Source of the DNA: Bacteroidales bacterium
Lineage (GTDB): Bacteria > Bacteroidota > Bacteroidia > Bacteroidales > UBA932
DNA: 26,974 nucleotides
Direction: 5' to 3'
Assembly (NCBI GenBank): GCA_016291185.1
Contig: JAEFAI010000031.1
Location: 1 to 26,974, forward strand
The notes under the pieces were generated by a model. That model saw only the letters and a program-made list of their open reading frames with translations, was not told the origin of the DNA and did not search any database. Shown here in pieces: positions 1-8,067 of this stretch (within the stretch, counting starts at the first letter, position 1; each line of letters begins with the position of its first letter). Made by a program: the position numbers and the translations under genes.

Positions 1-122
<122 letters not shown>

Positions 123-210
123 GGAGTCAACCTTGACACTCGCAGCTCGCGGTTCGTGCCACAAGGCAAGTCGCTCAGACTTCCTTGTACTTATCATCCA
201 TTATTTATAC

Positions 211-284
211 AGGCTCGTAGCTCAGTTGGTTAGAGCGCCACACTGATAATGTGGAGGTCCGCGGTTCAACTCCGCGCGGGCCTA
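211..284 (+). tRNA. tRNA-Ile (GAT)
   Basis: A complete 74-base cloverleaf can be folded by eye. The acceptor AGGCTCG (211-217) pairs with CGGGCCT (277-283) through one G-U pair, the T-arm CGCGG/CCGCG is perfect, and the anticodon loop CTGATAA carries GAT. The discriminator is A284 and no CCA is encoded. It lies in the usual place for the 16S-23S spacer tRNA-Ile. Confidence 0.97.
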
Positions 285-285
285 C

Positions 286-329
286 AAAAGCGGAACAACT
301 GTACATCGCAGCTGTTTCGCTTTTTTTTT
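286..329 (+). terminator. Terminator-like hairpin between tRNA-Ile and tRNA-Ala
   Basis: Bases 286-301 pair with 309-324 (16 positions, one A-C mismatch and one G-U) around a 7-base loop, and the stem runs into nine T residues (321-329). This has the full form of a Rho-independent terminator, although it sits only a few bases upstream of tRNA-Ala. It could instead be an RNase processing hairpin or be overridden by rRNA antitermination. Confidence 0.75.
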
Positions 330-334
330 ACAAA

Positions 335-407
335 GGGGGTATAGCTCAGCTGGTAGAGCACCTGCTTTGCAAGCAGGGGGTCGCCGGTTCGAATCCGACT
401 ATCTCCA
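335..407 (+). tRNA. tRNA-Ala (TGC)
   Basis: The acceptor GGGGGTA (335-341) pairs with TATCTCC (400-406), the anticodon stem is CCTGC/GCAGG, and the loop TTTGCAA carries TGC at 368-370. The discriminator is A407. The T-stem has one C-A mismatch (384/398), which is slightly unusual. This is the second tRNA normally found in the 16S-23S spacer, but no 23S gene follows it here. I see no TAnnTTTG promoter between the two tRNAs. Confidence 0.96.
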
Positions 408-416
408 CAAAAATTC

Positions 417-444
417 GGTCATCGCTTCGCGGTGACCTTTTTTT
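417..444 (+). terminator. Rho-independent terminator after tRNA-Ala
   Basis: GGTCATCGC (417-425) pairs with GCGGTGACC (429-437) around a TTC loop and is followed by seven T residues (438-444). It ends the 16S-tRNA transcript before any 23S gene. Its sequence is nearly identical to the terminator at 6729-6756. Confidence 0.9.
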
Positions 445-460
445 GTGGAGATCATTCTTA

Positions 461-518
461 TCCCCCTCGGCCTTCGGCCTCCGAATACATAGTCATTCCG
501 GGCTTGCCCCGGAATCTC
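461..518. repeat. Intergenic palindromic repeat (REP-like), two hairpins
   Basis: The first module contains GGCC-TTC-GGCC (469-479) after the text TCCCCCTCGG (461-470). The second is a perfect 8-bp hairpin, ATTCCGGG (495-502), loop CTTGC, CCCGGAAT (508-515), with GTC before it and CTC after it. There is no T-run, so it is not a normal terminator. The second hairpin has the same architecture as the in-gene hairpin at 5151-5179, and the CCCCCTCGG text recurs inside mutY near 18269. Confidence 0.65.
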
Positions 519-530
519 GTTGAAATTGTA

Positions 531-538
531 TAACTTTG
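531..538 (+). promoter_or_regulatory. TAnnTTTG -7 promoter box of the chromate transporter genes
   Basis: TAACTTTG matches the Bacteroidetes primary sigma -7 consensus. It ends only four bases before the ATG at 543, so a transcript starting about four bases past the motif would have essentially no 5' leader. No clear -33 TTTG is seen. Confidence 0.65.
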
Positions 539-542
539 CAGT

Positions 543-1091
543 ATGCAGCAGATTTCTCTTTGGCAGTTGTTTGGCGTGTTCGCGAAGGTGGGGTCATTCA
601 CCATCGGGGGCGGGTATGCCATGCTGCCGCTGGTAGAGGAGGAACTGGTGAAGCGCGGGTGGATCAGCGAGGCCGACTTCGACGAGCTGATCGTGCTGGC
701 GCAGAGCGCTCCGGGCCTGCTGGCCGTCAATATGGCCATCTTCACCGGCCACAAGATCAAAGGCCTGCGCGGGAGCATCGTGTCGGCGCTTGGCGCCACG
801 CTGCCCTCGCTGGTCATCATCCTGCTGATCGCGATGTTCTTCACCGAGTTCAAAGAGAATGAATACGTGAACCGCTTCTTCCAGGGCGTCCGCCCGGCGG
901 CCATCGCGCTCATCCTCGTGCCGGCCATCCGCATGGCGAAGTCCGGCTGCAAGTCCTGGTGGACTTGGCTCATCGCCATTACCTCGCTCCTGTGCGTGGC
1001 TTTCCTGCAGGTGTCGCCCATCTGGATCATCCTCGTGACCATTTCGGTGGCCGTGTCCGTTTCCCTGATTCTTCAAAAGAAAAAATCATGA
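543..1091 (+). CDS. Chromate transporter family (CHR) protein, first half-subunit
   Basis: This 182-residue inner-membrane protein belongs to the short-chain CHR family, whose members work as pairs and export chromate or related oxyanions in exchange for other ions. The family signature is visible near the N-terminus: FAKVGSFTIGGGYAMLPLVE, followed by the conserved run on to a downstream SAPGLLAVNMA stretch. Three to five hydrophobic segments follow. Its stop overlaps the start of a second CHR gene (ATGA, 1088-1091), so the two are translationally coupled and probably form a heterodimer. The ATG at 543 directly follows a TAnnTTTG box, which supports this start and a leaderless mRNA. True substrate specificity cannot be read from the sequence; many CHR proteins are annotated without any chromate data. 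Confidence 0.9.
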   Translation: MQQISLWQLFGVFAKVGSFTIGGGYAMLPLVEEELVKRGWISEADFDELIVLAQSAPGLLAVNMAIFTGHKIKGLRGSIVSALGATLPSLVIILLIAMFFTEFKENEYVNRFFQGVRPAAIALILVPAIRMAKSGCKSWWTWLIAITSLLCVAFLQVSPIWIILVTISVAVSVSLILQKKKS

Positions 1092-1684
1092 TCGGACTGC
1101 TCGGCCAACTGTTCTTCACCTTCTTCTTCATCGGCCTGTTCAACTTCGGCGGCGGTGGAGCGATGCTGTCCCTGATCCAGGGGCAGGTGGTCACCTCGCG
1201 CGGCTGGATCACCCAGGAGATGTTCACGGACATCGTGGCCATCTCGCAGACCACGCCGGGCCCGATCGGCATCAACTGTGCCACCTACGTGGGCTATGAG
1301 GTGATGAACGGCGCTGGCTTCGGTCCCTGGGCCGGGGTGCTCGGCTCCGTGCTCGCCACCTTCGCGGTGGTGCTGCCGTCCTTCCTGGTCTTCTACCTGA
1401 TTATCAGAACCTTCTATAAGGTCCACGAGACGCGGACCTACCGGGATACGATGCTCGCCCTGCGCCCGGCCGTGGCCGGCCTGATCGGGGCGGCGAGCTT
1501 GCTGCTGATGTTCCGTACGGAGTGGGCCGGTCTGCGGCCGCAGCTGAGCCTGATTCGGGAGAGCTTCCCGAACTGGACCTCCTGGGTCCTCTTCGCCGCG
1601 TCGCTCGCGCTCGCTCTGAGCAAAAAAGCCGGCCCGATTGCCATCATTTTGGGCGCCGGCGTGGCTGGGTTGTTGATTTATTGA
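1088..1684 (+). CDS. Chromate transporter family (CHR) protein, second half-subunit
   Basis: This is the 198-residue partner of the preceding gene and starts within its stop codon. The CHR motif is FFIGLFNFGGGGAMLSLIQ near residues 13-31, followed by a conserved TTPGPIGINCATYVG stretch. Hydrophobic helices fill the rest, ending with a hydrophobic stretch at the C-terminus. An upstream in-frame extension to 959 overlaps the first gene entirely and is rejected: the ATG at 1088 gives the family-typical N-terminus and the coupling overlap. The two short-chain subunits are expected to assemble in inverted orientation in the inner membrane. Confidence is high for family and moderate for chromate as the physiological substrate. 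Confidence 0.9.
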   Translation: MIGLLGQLFFTFFFIGLFNFGGGGAMLSLIQGQVVTSRGWITQEMFTDIVAISQTTPGPIGINCATYVGYEVMNGAGFGPWAGVLGSVLATFAVVLPSFLVFYLIIRTFYKVHETRTYRDTMLALRPAVAGLIGAASLLLMFRTEWAGLRPQLSLIRESFPNWTSWVLFAASLALALSKKAGPIAIILGAGVAGLLIY

Positions 1685-1698
1685 TTATCTTTATCCCG

Positions 1699-3348
1699 AT
1701 GAAACATTTCCTGACCATAGGCATCCTGTGCCTGTGCGCGGCTTCTGCGCGTGCGGGCGTGCTGGAAGATATTGTTCCCCGACCCGCCGAGGCGGTACTC
1801 CTCAGCGGCAGCGTCCGGCTCTCCGGCCTGCCGTTCAAATGCGACGCTTCCTTGCCGAAGGAGGCAAAATCTGCCGTGGCGGCTTTCGCCGCGCACCTGG
1901 GCTACGTCAGCGGCAAGAGTTGCCCCTTCGCCGCGCCCCCGGGCCTGGAGGCCGCAGTGGCGTCGGGCAAAGTGAAGGGCGCCCTCTTCCTGCGCGACGC
2001 CTCGCTCGGCGCCGAGGCTTATTCAATTGAAGTGAATTCCGGCCGCATGTTGGTCCGCGCCAGCGGGCTGACGGGCGTGCTCTATGCGTTGGAAACGCTT
2101 CGCCAGATGCTGCCGGTGGCCATCTACGGCGAGCAGGTGGCGGAAAAGGAGCGCTGGACGCTGCCCTGCTGCGTGATCCGCGACGAGCCCCGCTTCGCCT
2201 GGCGCGGCATGCACCTGGACTGCTCGCGCCATTTCTGGCAGATCGAGGAGATCAAACGCTACCTGGACGTGATGGCGATGTACAAGCTGAACCGCTTCCA
2301 CTGGCACCTCACGGACGACCAGGGCTGGCGCATCGAGATCAAGGCCTACCCGCTGCTGAGCCAGATCGCCTGCTGGCGGGAAGGCACGATGGTAGGGCAC
2401 GATTTCTCGTCGAACGACGGCATCCGCTATGGCGGCTTCTATACGCAGGAGGAGATCCGTGAAGTGGTCGCCTACGCCGCCGTACGCGGCATTACGGTGG
2501 TGCCCGAGATCGACCTGCCCGGCCATATGCTCGCGGCCCTGTCCGCCTATCCCGAGCTGGGCTGCACGGGCGGCCCCTACGCCGCCTGGACGCGATGGGG
2601 CGTGTCTGACCAGGTGCTGTGCGTGGGGAAAGAGAGCACTTTCACGTTCCTGGAGGGCGTGCTGTCCGAGGTGGCGGCGCTCTTCCCGGGCAAATATATC
2701 CACATCGGCGGCGACGAGTGTCCCAAGGACGAATGGAAACGCTGCCCGGACTGCCAGGCGCTGATCCGCGCCCTGGGTTTGAAAGATGACGCTCGCTTCA
2801 GCGCCGAGCAATACCTGCAGAACTACGTCACGAAGCGCATCCAGGACTTCCTGGCCACGAAGGGCAAGAAGATCATCGGCTGGGACGAGATCCTTGAAGG
2901 GGAACTTGCGCCGGGCGCGACCGTAATGTCTTGGCGGGGCACGGCGGGCGCCGTGGAGGCTTCCGCCAAAGGCTTTGACGCCATCCTCTGCCCCGTCTCG
3001 CACTGCTACTTCGACTACCGGCAGGCAGAAGAGCCGGACGGGGAACCTGACAGCTTTGGCGGCGTGGTCACGCTGGAGAGAATCTACTCGCTGGATCCGC
3101 TCTCGGGCATCGACCCCGCCCAGGCGCACCACATCCTGGGCGTACAGGCGAACCTCTGGACGGAATACATCAGCACGCCGGAGCACCTTGAGTATATGCT
3201 GCTTCCGCGCATGCTTGCGCTCGCGGAGGTGCAGTGGTGCCCGGCGGGGCAGCGCGACTACGAGCGCTTCCTGCGTGTGCTGCGCGAACACGAGTTCCCG
3301 GTCCTTGACAAGGCCGGCTACAACTACCGCAAGATCATAAACCAATAA
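1699..3348 (+). CDS. Secreted beta-N-acetylhexosaminidase, GH20
   Basis: This 549-residue glycoside hydrolase family 20 enzyme removes terminal beta-linked GlcNAc or GalNAc from glycans by substrate-assisted catalysis. Residues 1-19 form a signal peptide (MKHFLTIGILCLCAASARA), so it acts in the periplasm or at the surface. A GH20b-type N-domain spans about 20-150 and is followed by the catalytic TIM barrel. The hallmark HIGGDE gives the catalytic pair D339-E340; WHLTDDQGWR and EIDLPGH are further conserved blocks. The ATG at 1699 was chosen over upstream starts because it yields the signal peptide. A near-match promoter (TATCTTTA, 1686-1693) ends five bases before it. The gene follows the CHR pair by 14 bases and precedes the tricorn-like protease by 12 bases. 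Such enzymes help Bacteroidota use mucin or chitin-type glycans. Confidence 0.93.
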   Translation: MKHFLTIGILCLCAASARAGVLEDIVPRPAEAVLLSGSVRLSGLPFKCDASLPKEAKSAVAAFAAHLGYVSGKSCPFAAPPGLEAAVASGKVKGALFLRDASLGAEAYSIEVNSGRMLVRASGLTGVLYALETLRQMLPVAIYGEQVAEKERWTLPCCVIRDEPRFAWRGMHLDCSRHFWQIEEIKRYLDVMAMYKLNRFHWHLTDDQGWRIEIKAYPLLSQIACWREGTMVGHDFSSNDGIRYGGFYTQEEIREVVAYAAVRGITVVPEIDLPGHMLAALSAYPELGCTGGPYAAWTRWGVSDQVLCVGKESTFTFLEGVLSEVAALFPGKYIHIGGDECPKDEWKRCPDCQALIRALGLKDDARFSAEQYLQNYVTKRIQDFLATKGKKIIGWDEILEGELAPGATVMSWRGTAGAVEASAKGFDAILCPVSHCYFDYRQAEEPDGEPDSFGGVVTLERIYSLDPLSGIDPAQAHHILGVQANLWTEYISTPEHLEYMLLPRMLALAEVQWCPAGQRDYERFLRVLREHEFPVLDKAGYNYRKIINQ

Positions 3349-3360
3349 ATAATCGTTACA

Positions 3361-6300
3361 ATGAAGAAATTTCTCCTGGTTCTCGCTTCCCTGGCCGCTG
3401 CGCTGCCCCTTCTGGCTGCGCCCGTGCAAGAGGAGGCGCGTTTGCTCCGTTTCCCCGCCGTGGGCGGTGGAAAGATCGTCTTCTGCTATGCAGGCGACCT
3501 CTACAGTGTCGATATCAATGGCGGCGCCGCCGTTAAGCTGACCTCCGATGTCGGCTACGAGTGCTTCCCGAAGGTCTCGCCGGACGGCAAGACCGTGGCC
3601 TTCACGGCCCAGTATGACGGCAACACCGAAGTCTATACCATCCCGATCACGGGCGGTGAGCCCAAACGTCTGACCTACAGCGCCCTCGTGGACCGCGACC
3701 AGGTGGGCGAGCGCATGGGCCCCAACAACATCGTCATGGGCTGGACGCCCGACGGCAAGAAGATCGTCTATCGGAGCAAACAGTGGTGCTTCAGCGGTCT
3801 GCGCGCGCAGCTCTGCCTGGTGGATGCGGGGGGCGGCCTGCCCGAATTCATCCCGACGACCGAGGGCGGCTTCTGCTCCTATTCGCCGGACGGCAAGAAA
3901 CTCGCGATGAACCGCATGTTCCGCGAATTCCGCACCTGGAAGTACTACCGGGGCGGCCAGGCGGATGACATCTGGATCAACACCGTGGGCACCACCAAGC
4001 TCGAGAAGATCACGGACAATGATGCGCAGGACATCTTCCCGATGTGGATCGGAAGCGAGATTTACTACCTCTCCGACCGCGACCGGACGATGAACCTTTT
4101 CGTCTATGACACGAAGTCCAAGCAGACTCGCAAGGTAACCGACTTTACGGAATACGATTGCAAGTTCCCGGCCCACAGCGCCGACGGCTACGTGGTCTTC
4201 GAGAACGGCGGCTACATCTACAAGTACGACGTCCGCAAGGGCGCGGCCGAGAAGGTGACGATCCAACTGGCCTCCGACGACGTCTGGAGCCGCAGCGAGT
4301 ACCGCAGCGGCAATCTTTCCATCAACGGCTACAGCCTCTCCCCGGACGGCAAGCGCGTGTTGATGGTCGCCCGTGGCGACATTTTTTCCCTGCCGGCCGA
4401 GAAGGGTCCGGTGGTGAACATTTCCCGCTCGCCGGGCTCGCATGAGCGCGAGGCGGAGTGGAGTCCGGACGGGTCCCGCATCGCCTGGTTCTCCGACGCC
4501 TCCGGCGAATACCAGATCTATACCGCTCCCGCGGACAATATGACCCAGGCCACCTGCCTGACTTCCTTCACGGAGGGCTATCCGTCCAACCTCCAGTGGA
4601 GCCCGGACGGCAAGAAGCTTTATTTCTCCACCCTGCACTGGGACGTGTGCGAGCTGGATGTGGATACCAAAGCGGTCAGCCGCATTATCGTGGGTAAGGA
4701 CGCGGCCATCCGCGCTTTCACCCTTTCGCCGGACGGCGCCTGGGCGGCCTACACCACCGCGATGCCCAACTACATGAGCGCGCTCTATCTTTTCGATGTG
4801 AAGGCGCGCAAGAGCTACCAGGTCACGGACCGCTGGTACCCGGCCGGGCAGCCGCTCTTCTCGCGGGACGGTAAGTATCTCTTCTTCACCTCTTCCCGCG
4901 AACTGCGTTCGCAGTACTCCGACGTGGAATGGAACGCCTCCTACAGCCTCTCTGACTACGTGTTCATCCTCCCGTTGGCGAAGGATACGCCGAACCCGCT
5001 GACGCTGGGCAATGACGAGTATGAGATTCGCCGGTCGGAGCCGGCGAATGACGGGAAGAGTAAGCCGGCGAACGACGGGAAGGGAAAGGCGAATGACGGG
5101 AAGGGAAAGGCGAATGACGGGAAAGGGAAGGCGAAAGAAGGGAAACCTTCGTCATCCGCCGACTTGATCGGCGGATCTCCGACCAAGGTCGATACCGACG
5201 GCCTCGCGCAGCGCGCGACCGCGCTCCCACTGCCTGCCGGACGCTACCGCCTGCTGCTCGCCGACGGCGACAAGCTGTACTACAGCTCGTTCGGCGGCCC
5301 TGCTGCCGGTGGCCGTGGCGCCGCTGGCGTCAAGACCTTTGACCTCAAGACCTTGCAGACGGGCGACGGTCCCGCCGATATGCCGCTGGTCCTGACGCCT
5401 GACGCCAAGAAGGCGCTGGTGCGCAGCGAGGGCAAGTACAAGGTCGTCTCCTTCGGCGGCCCCGCCCGCGGCGGTGCGGCCGTGCCGACCGGCGAGATCG
5501 ATATGCTGATCGACCACGAGGCCGAATGGGCCCAGATCTACGACGAGAGCTGGCGCATCACGCGCGACAACTTCTATGTGGAGAACATGCACGGCGTGGA
5601 TTGGGACCACATGCGCACCAAATACGGCCAGATGCTGCCTTATGTCAAGCATCGCGACGACCTGACTTACCTGATCGGCGAGTTGATCGGCGAGCTGAAC
5701 ATCGGCCACGCCTACGTCACCTCCGGCGAGAAGAAGGACATCCCGCGCATCCCCACGGGCCTGCTCGGCGCGCAGTACAGCAAGGACAAGGGCACGGGCG
5801 CCTTCAAGATCGAGAAGATCTTCCGCGGCGCCGACTGGGATGCCTCCTTGCGCAGCCCGCTCCGTGCCCCCGGCATTGACGCCAAGGTGGGCGAGTACAT
5901 CGTGGAAGTCAACGGCACGCCCGCGAAGGAACTGCTGGACCCGGGCCAGGCCCTGATCGGCAAGGCCGGCAAGACGGTCTCCCTGAAGATCGCCGCCAGC
6001 GCCTCCGGCAAGAACGCCCGCACCGTGTACGTCAAGCCCGTCGCGGACGAGGTGAACCTCGCCTACTACGAGTGGGTGCAGAACAACATCGAGAAGGTGG
6101 ACAAGCTCTCCGGCGGGGAGATCGGCTACATCCACATCCCCGACATGAGCTCCGAAGGCCTGGACATGTTCACCAAGCTCTTCTACACGCAGCTTGACAA
6201 GAAGGCCCTCATCGTGGATGACCGCATGAACGGCGGCGGCAACGTCTCGCCGATGATCCTGGAGCGCCTTCAGCGCGAGGTGTATCGGATCAATATGTAC

Positions 6301-6717
6301 CGCAACGGCGGCAACCAGCCGGTTCCGAACGAGGCTTTCTACGGCCCGAAGGTCTGCCTCATCGACAAATATTCTTCTTCCGACGGCGACCTCTTCCCGT
6401 ACGGCTTCCGCCAGCTGGGTCTGGGCAAGCTGATCGGCACCCGCTCCTGGGGCGGCATCGTGGGCATCACCAGCTCCCGCCAGTTCGTGGACGGGCAGGA
6501 TATGCGCACGCCGTTCTTCACCTCCTACTCTACGGACGGTGAGTGGATCATCGAGGGCCACGGCGTCGATCCGGACATCGTGGTGGATATCAACCCCTTC
6601 GAGGACTGGCTCGGCAAGGACGCCCAGCTCGAGAAGGCGGTCGAGTACCTCAAGGGAGAGCTGAAGAACTACAAGCCACTGCCCGGCACGCCCGCTGCTC
6701 CGGATAAGAGCAAGTAG
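3361..6717 (+). CDS. Tricorn-like S41 peptidase with in-frame repeat insertion
   Basis: This 1118-residue secreted protease (signal peptide about 1-19) has the tricorn plan. An N-terminal beta-propeller region (about 30-560) has at least eight PD40-type repeats such as SPDGKTVAF, SPDGKKLAM and SPDGKRVLM. A core domain near 715-790, a PDZ-like segment (about 810-890) and a C-terminal S41 catalytic domain follow. By analogy with Thermoplasma tricorn the likely catalytic residues are H783 (in IGHAYV), S1007 (in SSSDGD) and E1065; D1008 corresponds to the tricorn S1-pocket aspartate. It should degrade peptides in the periplasm. Between propeller and core there is an in-frame low-complexity block (about residues 560-606): seven-residue ANDGKGK repeats and a segment encoded by a perfect palindrome. 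Gly/Ala-rich loops follow near 645 and 705. A strong terminator ends the transcript. Confidence 0.92.
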   Translation: MKKFLLVLASLAAALPLLAAPVQEEARLLRFPAVGGGKIVFCYAGDLYSVDINGGAAVKLTSDVGYECFPKVSPDGKTVAFTAQYDGNTEVYTIPITGGEPKRLTYSALVDRDQVGERMGPNNIVMGWTPDGKKIVYRSKQWCFSGLRAQLCLVDAGGGLPEFIPTTEGGFCSYSPDGKKLAMNRMFREFRTWKYYRGGQADDIWINTVGTTKLEKITDNDAQDIFPMWIGSEIYYLSDRDRTMNLFVYDTKSKQTRKVTDFTEYDCKFPAHSADGYVVFENGGYIYKYDVRKGAAEKVTIQLASDDVWSRSEYRSGNLSINGYSLSPDGKRVLMVARGDIFSLPAEKGPVVNISRSPGSHEREAEWSPDGSRIAWFSDASGEYQIYTAPADNMTQATCLTSFTEGYPSNLQWSPDGKKLYFSTLHWDVCELDVDTKAVSRIIVGKDAAIRAFTLSPDGAWAAYTTAMPNYMSALYLFDVKARKSYQVTDRWYPAGQPLFSRDGKYLFFTSSRELRSQYSDVEWNASYSLSDYVFILPLAKDTPNPLTLGNDEYEIRRSEPANDGKSKPANDGKGKANDGKGKANDGKGKAKEGKPSSSADLIGGSPTKVDTDGLAQRATALPLPAGRYRLLLADGDKLYYSSFGGPAAGGRGAAGVKTFDLKTLQTGDGPADMPLVLTPDAKKALVRSEGKYKVVSFGGPARGGAAVPTGEIDMLIDHEAEWAQIYDESWRITRDNFYVENMHGVDWDHMRTKYGQMLPYVKHRDDLTYLIGELIGELNIGHAYVTSGEKKDIPRIPTGLLGAQYSKDKGTGAFKIEKIFRGADWDASLRSPLRAPGIDAKVGEYIVEVNGTPAKELLDPGQALIGKAGKTVSLKIAASASGKNARTVYVKPVADEVNLAYYEWVQNNIEKVDKLSGGEIGYIHIPDMSSEGLDMFTKLFYTQLDKKALIVDDRMNGGGNVSPMILERLQREVYRINMYRNGGNQPVPNEAFYGPKVCLIDKYSSSDGDLFPYGFRQLGLGKLIGTRSWGGIVGITSSRQFVDGQDMRTPFFTSYSTDGEWIIEGHGVDPDIVVDINPFEDWLGKDAQLEKAVEYLKGELKNYKPLPGTPAAPDKSK
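5041..5180 (+). repeat. In-frame tandem repeat plus palindrome inside the S41 gene
   Basis: GCGAAYGACGGGAAG recurs at 5044, 5068, 5089 and 5110, with a decayed copy at 5131, so the period is 21 bases after a first step of 24. All steps are multiples of three, giving ANDGKGK peptide repeats. Directly downstream is a perfect 9-bp hairpin, ATCCGCCGA (5154-5162), loop CTTGA, TCGGCGGAT (5168-5176), with GTC before and CTC after. The reading frame stays open throughout. The AATGACGGG word resembles the reverse complement of the flank of the hairpin at 495-515. Confidence 0.8.
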
Positions 6718-6728
6718 GACACAAAAAA

Positions 6729-6756
6729 GGTCACCGCATCGCGGTGACCTTTTTTT
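6729..6756 (+). terminator. Rho-independent terminator after the S41 gene
   Basis: GGTCACCGC (6729-6737) pairs perfectly with GCGGTGACC (6741-6749) around ATC and is followed by seven T residues. An A-run precedes it, so it may also work on the other strand for the convergent EnvC-like gene. It is a near copy of the terminator at 417-444. The remaining bases up to 6843 hold no gene that I can see. Confidence 0.92.
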
Positions 6757-6843
6757 ATGCAATTAAACTAGCTGCGGCGCGCGTTTCTCATGACGGCTGT
6801 CTCCTGCTCACGCGTTGGGTTGACAATGGCGTTGTGTACAAGT

Positions 6844-8067
6844 TTATTTTTTACGTAACCAGAGCTCGGGATTCTCGGGCTCTTTTTCTTTCCATACCTC
6901 GAAGTGGAGCTCGGTCTGGCCGTCGATCGTGTCGATGCGGCCGAGGGTCTGGCCGGTCTTGACTTTGTCGCCGTTCTTCACGTCCACGTGGCCCAGCTTG
7001 CAGTAGAATGTGAAGTAGGCGCCGTGCTGGACCAGGATGCAGCGCCCGTAGCCGGGCATCACGATGATGCGCTTGACTTCGCCGTCGAAGACGGCCTGGA
7101 CTTCGGCGTCGGCCGAAAGGCCGATGTTGACGCCGTTGTTCGCCGGCATCACGAGGGTCGTATAGACCGGATGGTTGTGCTTGCCGAAGCGCTCCACGAT
7201 CGGGCCATCCGCCGGCCAGGGGAGCTTGCCTTTGTTGGCGGCGAATTCGCCGGAGAGTTTGATGTCCTGTTGGGTGCTCTTCGTCGAGCTCTGGCGGTTG
7301 CCCTGCTGCTTAGCGGCTGCTTCCTTTTTCCGCGCCTCCTCGACCGCCTGCGCGATGATACGCTCGATCTCGCGGTTCAGGGCCTCCACCTGCTTGCGCT
7401 TGGTGTTGAGCTCCTTCTGGTAGCGGTTCTTGTCTTTCTGCAGATTGGCGACCAGGCGGTCGGAGCGCAGCTCCTCCTGCCGCAGGGACTGCAGGTCCTG
7501 CTCGCGCGCCTTGCGGACGGACTCGGCTTCCTCTCTGAGCATCGTCAGCCGCGCCAGGTCGTCCTCGAGCGTGCTGCGCATTTCCTGGAGCCGGCGCGCC
7601 TGGGTGTTCATCGTGGCGGAGAGGTCGCGCAGGTAGGCGTAGCGGCGCGAGGCCTGTCCGAGATTCTTGCTGGACAGCAGATAAGTGTACCACACGCGCG
7701 CGTCGCGGTTCTTATAGGCATTCCGGACGAGGCGGCGGTAGTGCGCTTCCATCGCTTCCAGCCGCTCGCGCAGCCGCTTCGCGGCCTGCTGCCGGACGGC
7801 AATGGTGTCCGACAGCGCGCGGATCTCGCGCTCGCTCTCGGCCACCAGCTCGCGGCGCGTGGCCACCTGCTTGCGGACGAGCTTGAGCTCGGTCATCGCG
7901 TTGTTGCTCTTGGAAGCGTTCTCCTTGAGCTGCTGCTCCAGCTGGGCGATTTCCTTGCGCAGCGCAGCGCGGCGCGACTCCTGCTTGGACGTGTCCTGCG
8001 CCTGCAGGAGGGTGCCTGAAAGCAGCAGGACGGCAAGCGCCGTCAGTATGCGCAGGGATCGCGTCAT
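6844..8067 (-). CDS. EnvC-like murein hydrolase activator (degenerate M23/LytM)
   Basis: This 407-residue protein has a signal peptide (about 1-24), a long charged coiled coil (about 25-250, rich in Glu, Arg, Lys and Gln), and a C-terminal LytM fold (about 285-407). The catalytic zinc ligands are altered: the usual H-x(3)-D is replaced by N310-N314 (NNGVN), and the usual Y-x-H-L block reads YCKLGH, while LHFEVW is retained. This matches EnvC/NlpD-type activators that bind and switch on amidases during septal splitting rather than cleaving peptidoglycan themselves. Its ATG overlaps the TGA of the upstream TPR gene by four bases, so the two are cotranscribed. An active endopeptidase is unlikely but not excluded. 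Confidence 0.88.
   Translation of the reverse strand: MTRSLRILTALAVLLLSGTLLQAQDTSKQESRRAALRKEIAQLEQQLKENASKSNNAMTELKLVRKQVATRRELVAESEREIRALSDTIAVRQQAAKRLRERLEAMEAHYRRLVRNAYKNRDARVWYTYLLSSKNLGQASRRYAYLRDLSATMNTQARRLQEMRSTLEDDLARLTMLREEAESVRKAREQDLQSLRQEELRSDRLVANLQKDKNRYQKELNTKRKQVEALNREIERIIAQAVEEARKKEAAAKQQGNRQSSTKSTQQDIKLSGEFAANKGKLPWPADGPIVERFGKHNHPVYTTLVMPANNGVNIGLSADAEVQAVFDGEVKRIIVMPGYGRCILVQHGAYFTFYCKLGHVDVKNGDKVKTGQTLGRIDTIDGQTELHFEVWKEKEPENPELWLRKK

Noticed and set aside
461..518. An rRNA-operon terminator for the hairpins before the chromate transporter
   Set aside because: The hairpins have no T-run and a proper terminator already ends at 444; the repeat interpretation fits better.
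251..523. A 90-codon open frame covering both tRNAs
   Set aside because: It reads through tRNA-Ile, tRNA-Ala and two terminators, so it cannot be a gene.
2023..4638. An 871-codon open frame on the minus strand opposite the hexosaminidase and S41 genes
   Set aside because: It is antisense to two well-recognised genes, its protein is a low-complexity Ala/Val/Arg/His-rich text with no family signature, and long antisense frames are expected in DNA of this GC content.
5041..5145. Possible CRISPR-like array
   Set aside because: The units are 21-base tandem copies without unique spacers, in frame inside a protease gene.
5152..6762. A 536-codon open frame on the minus strand opposite the S41 catalytic region
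   Set aside because: It is antisense to conserved catalytic motifs and runs through the terminator; it has the composition of a shadow frame.
6754..6843. A small gene between the S41 and EnvC-like genes
   Set aside because: The region is short, has no start with a plausible protein, and contains only the terminator and spacer.
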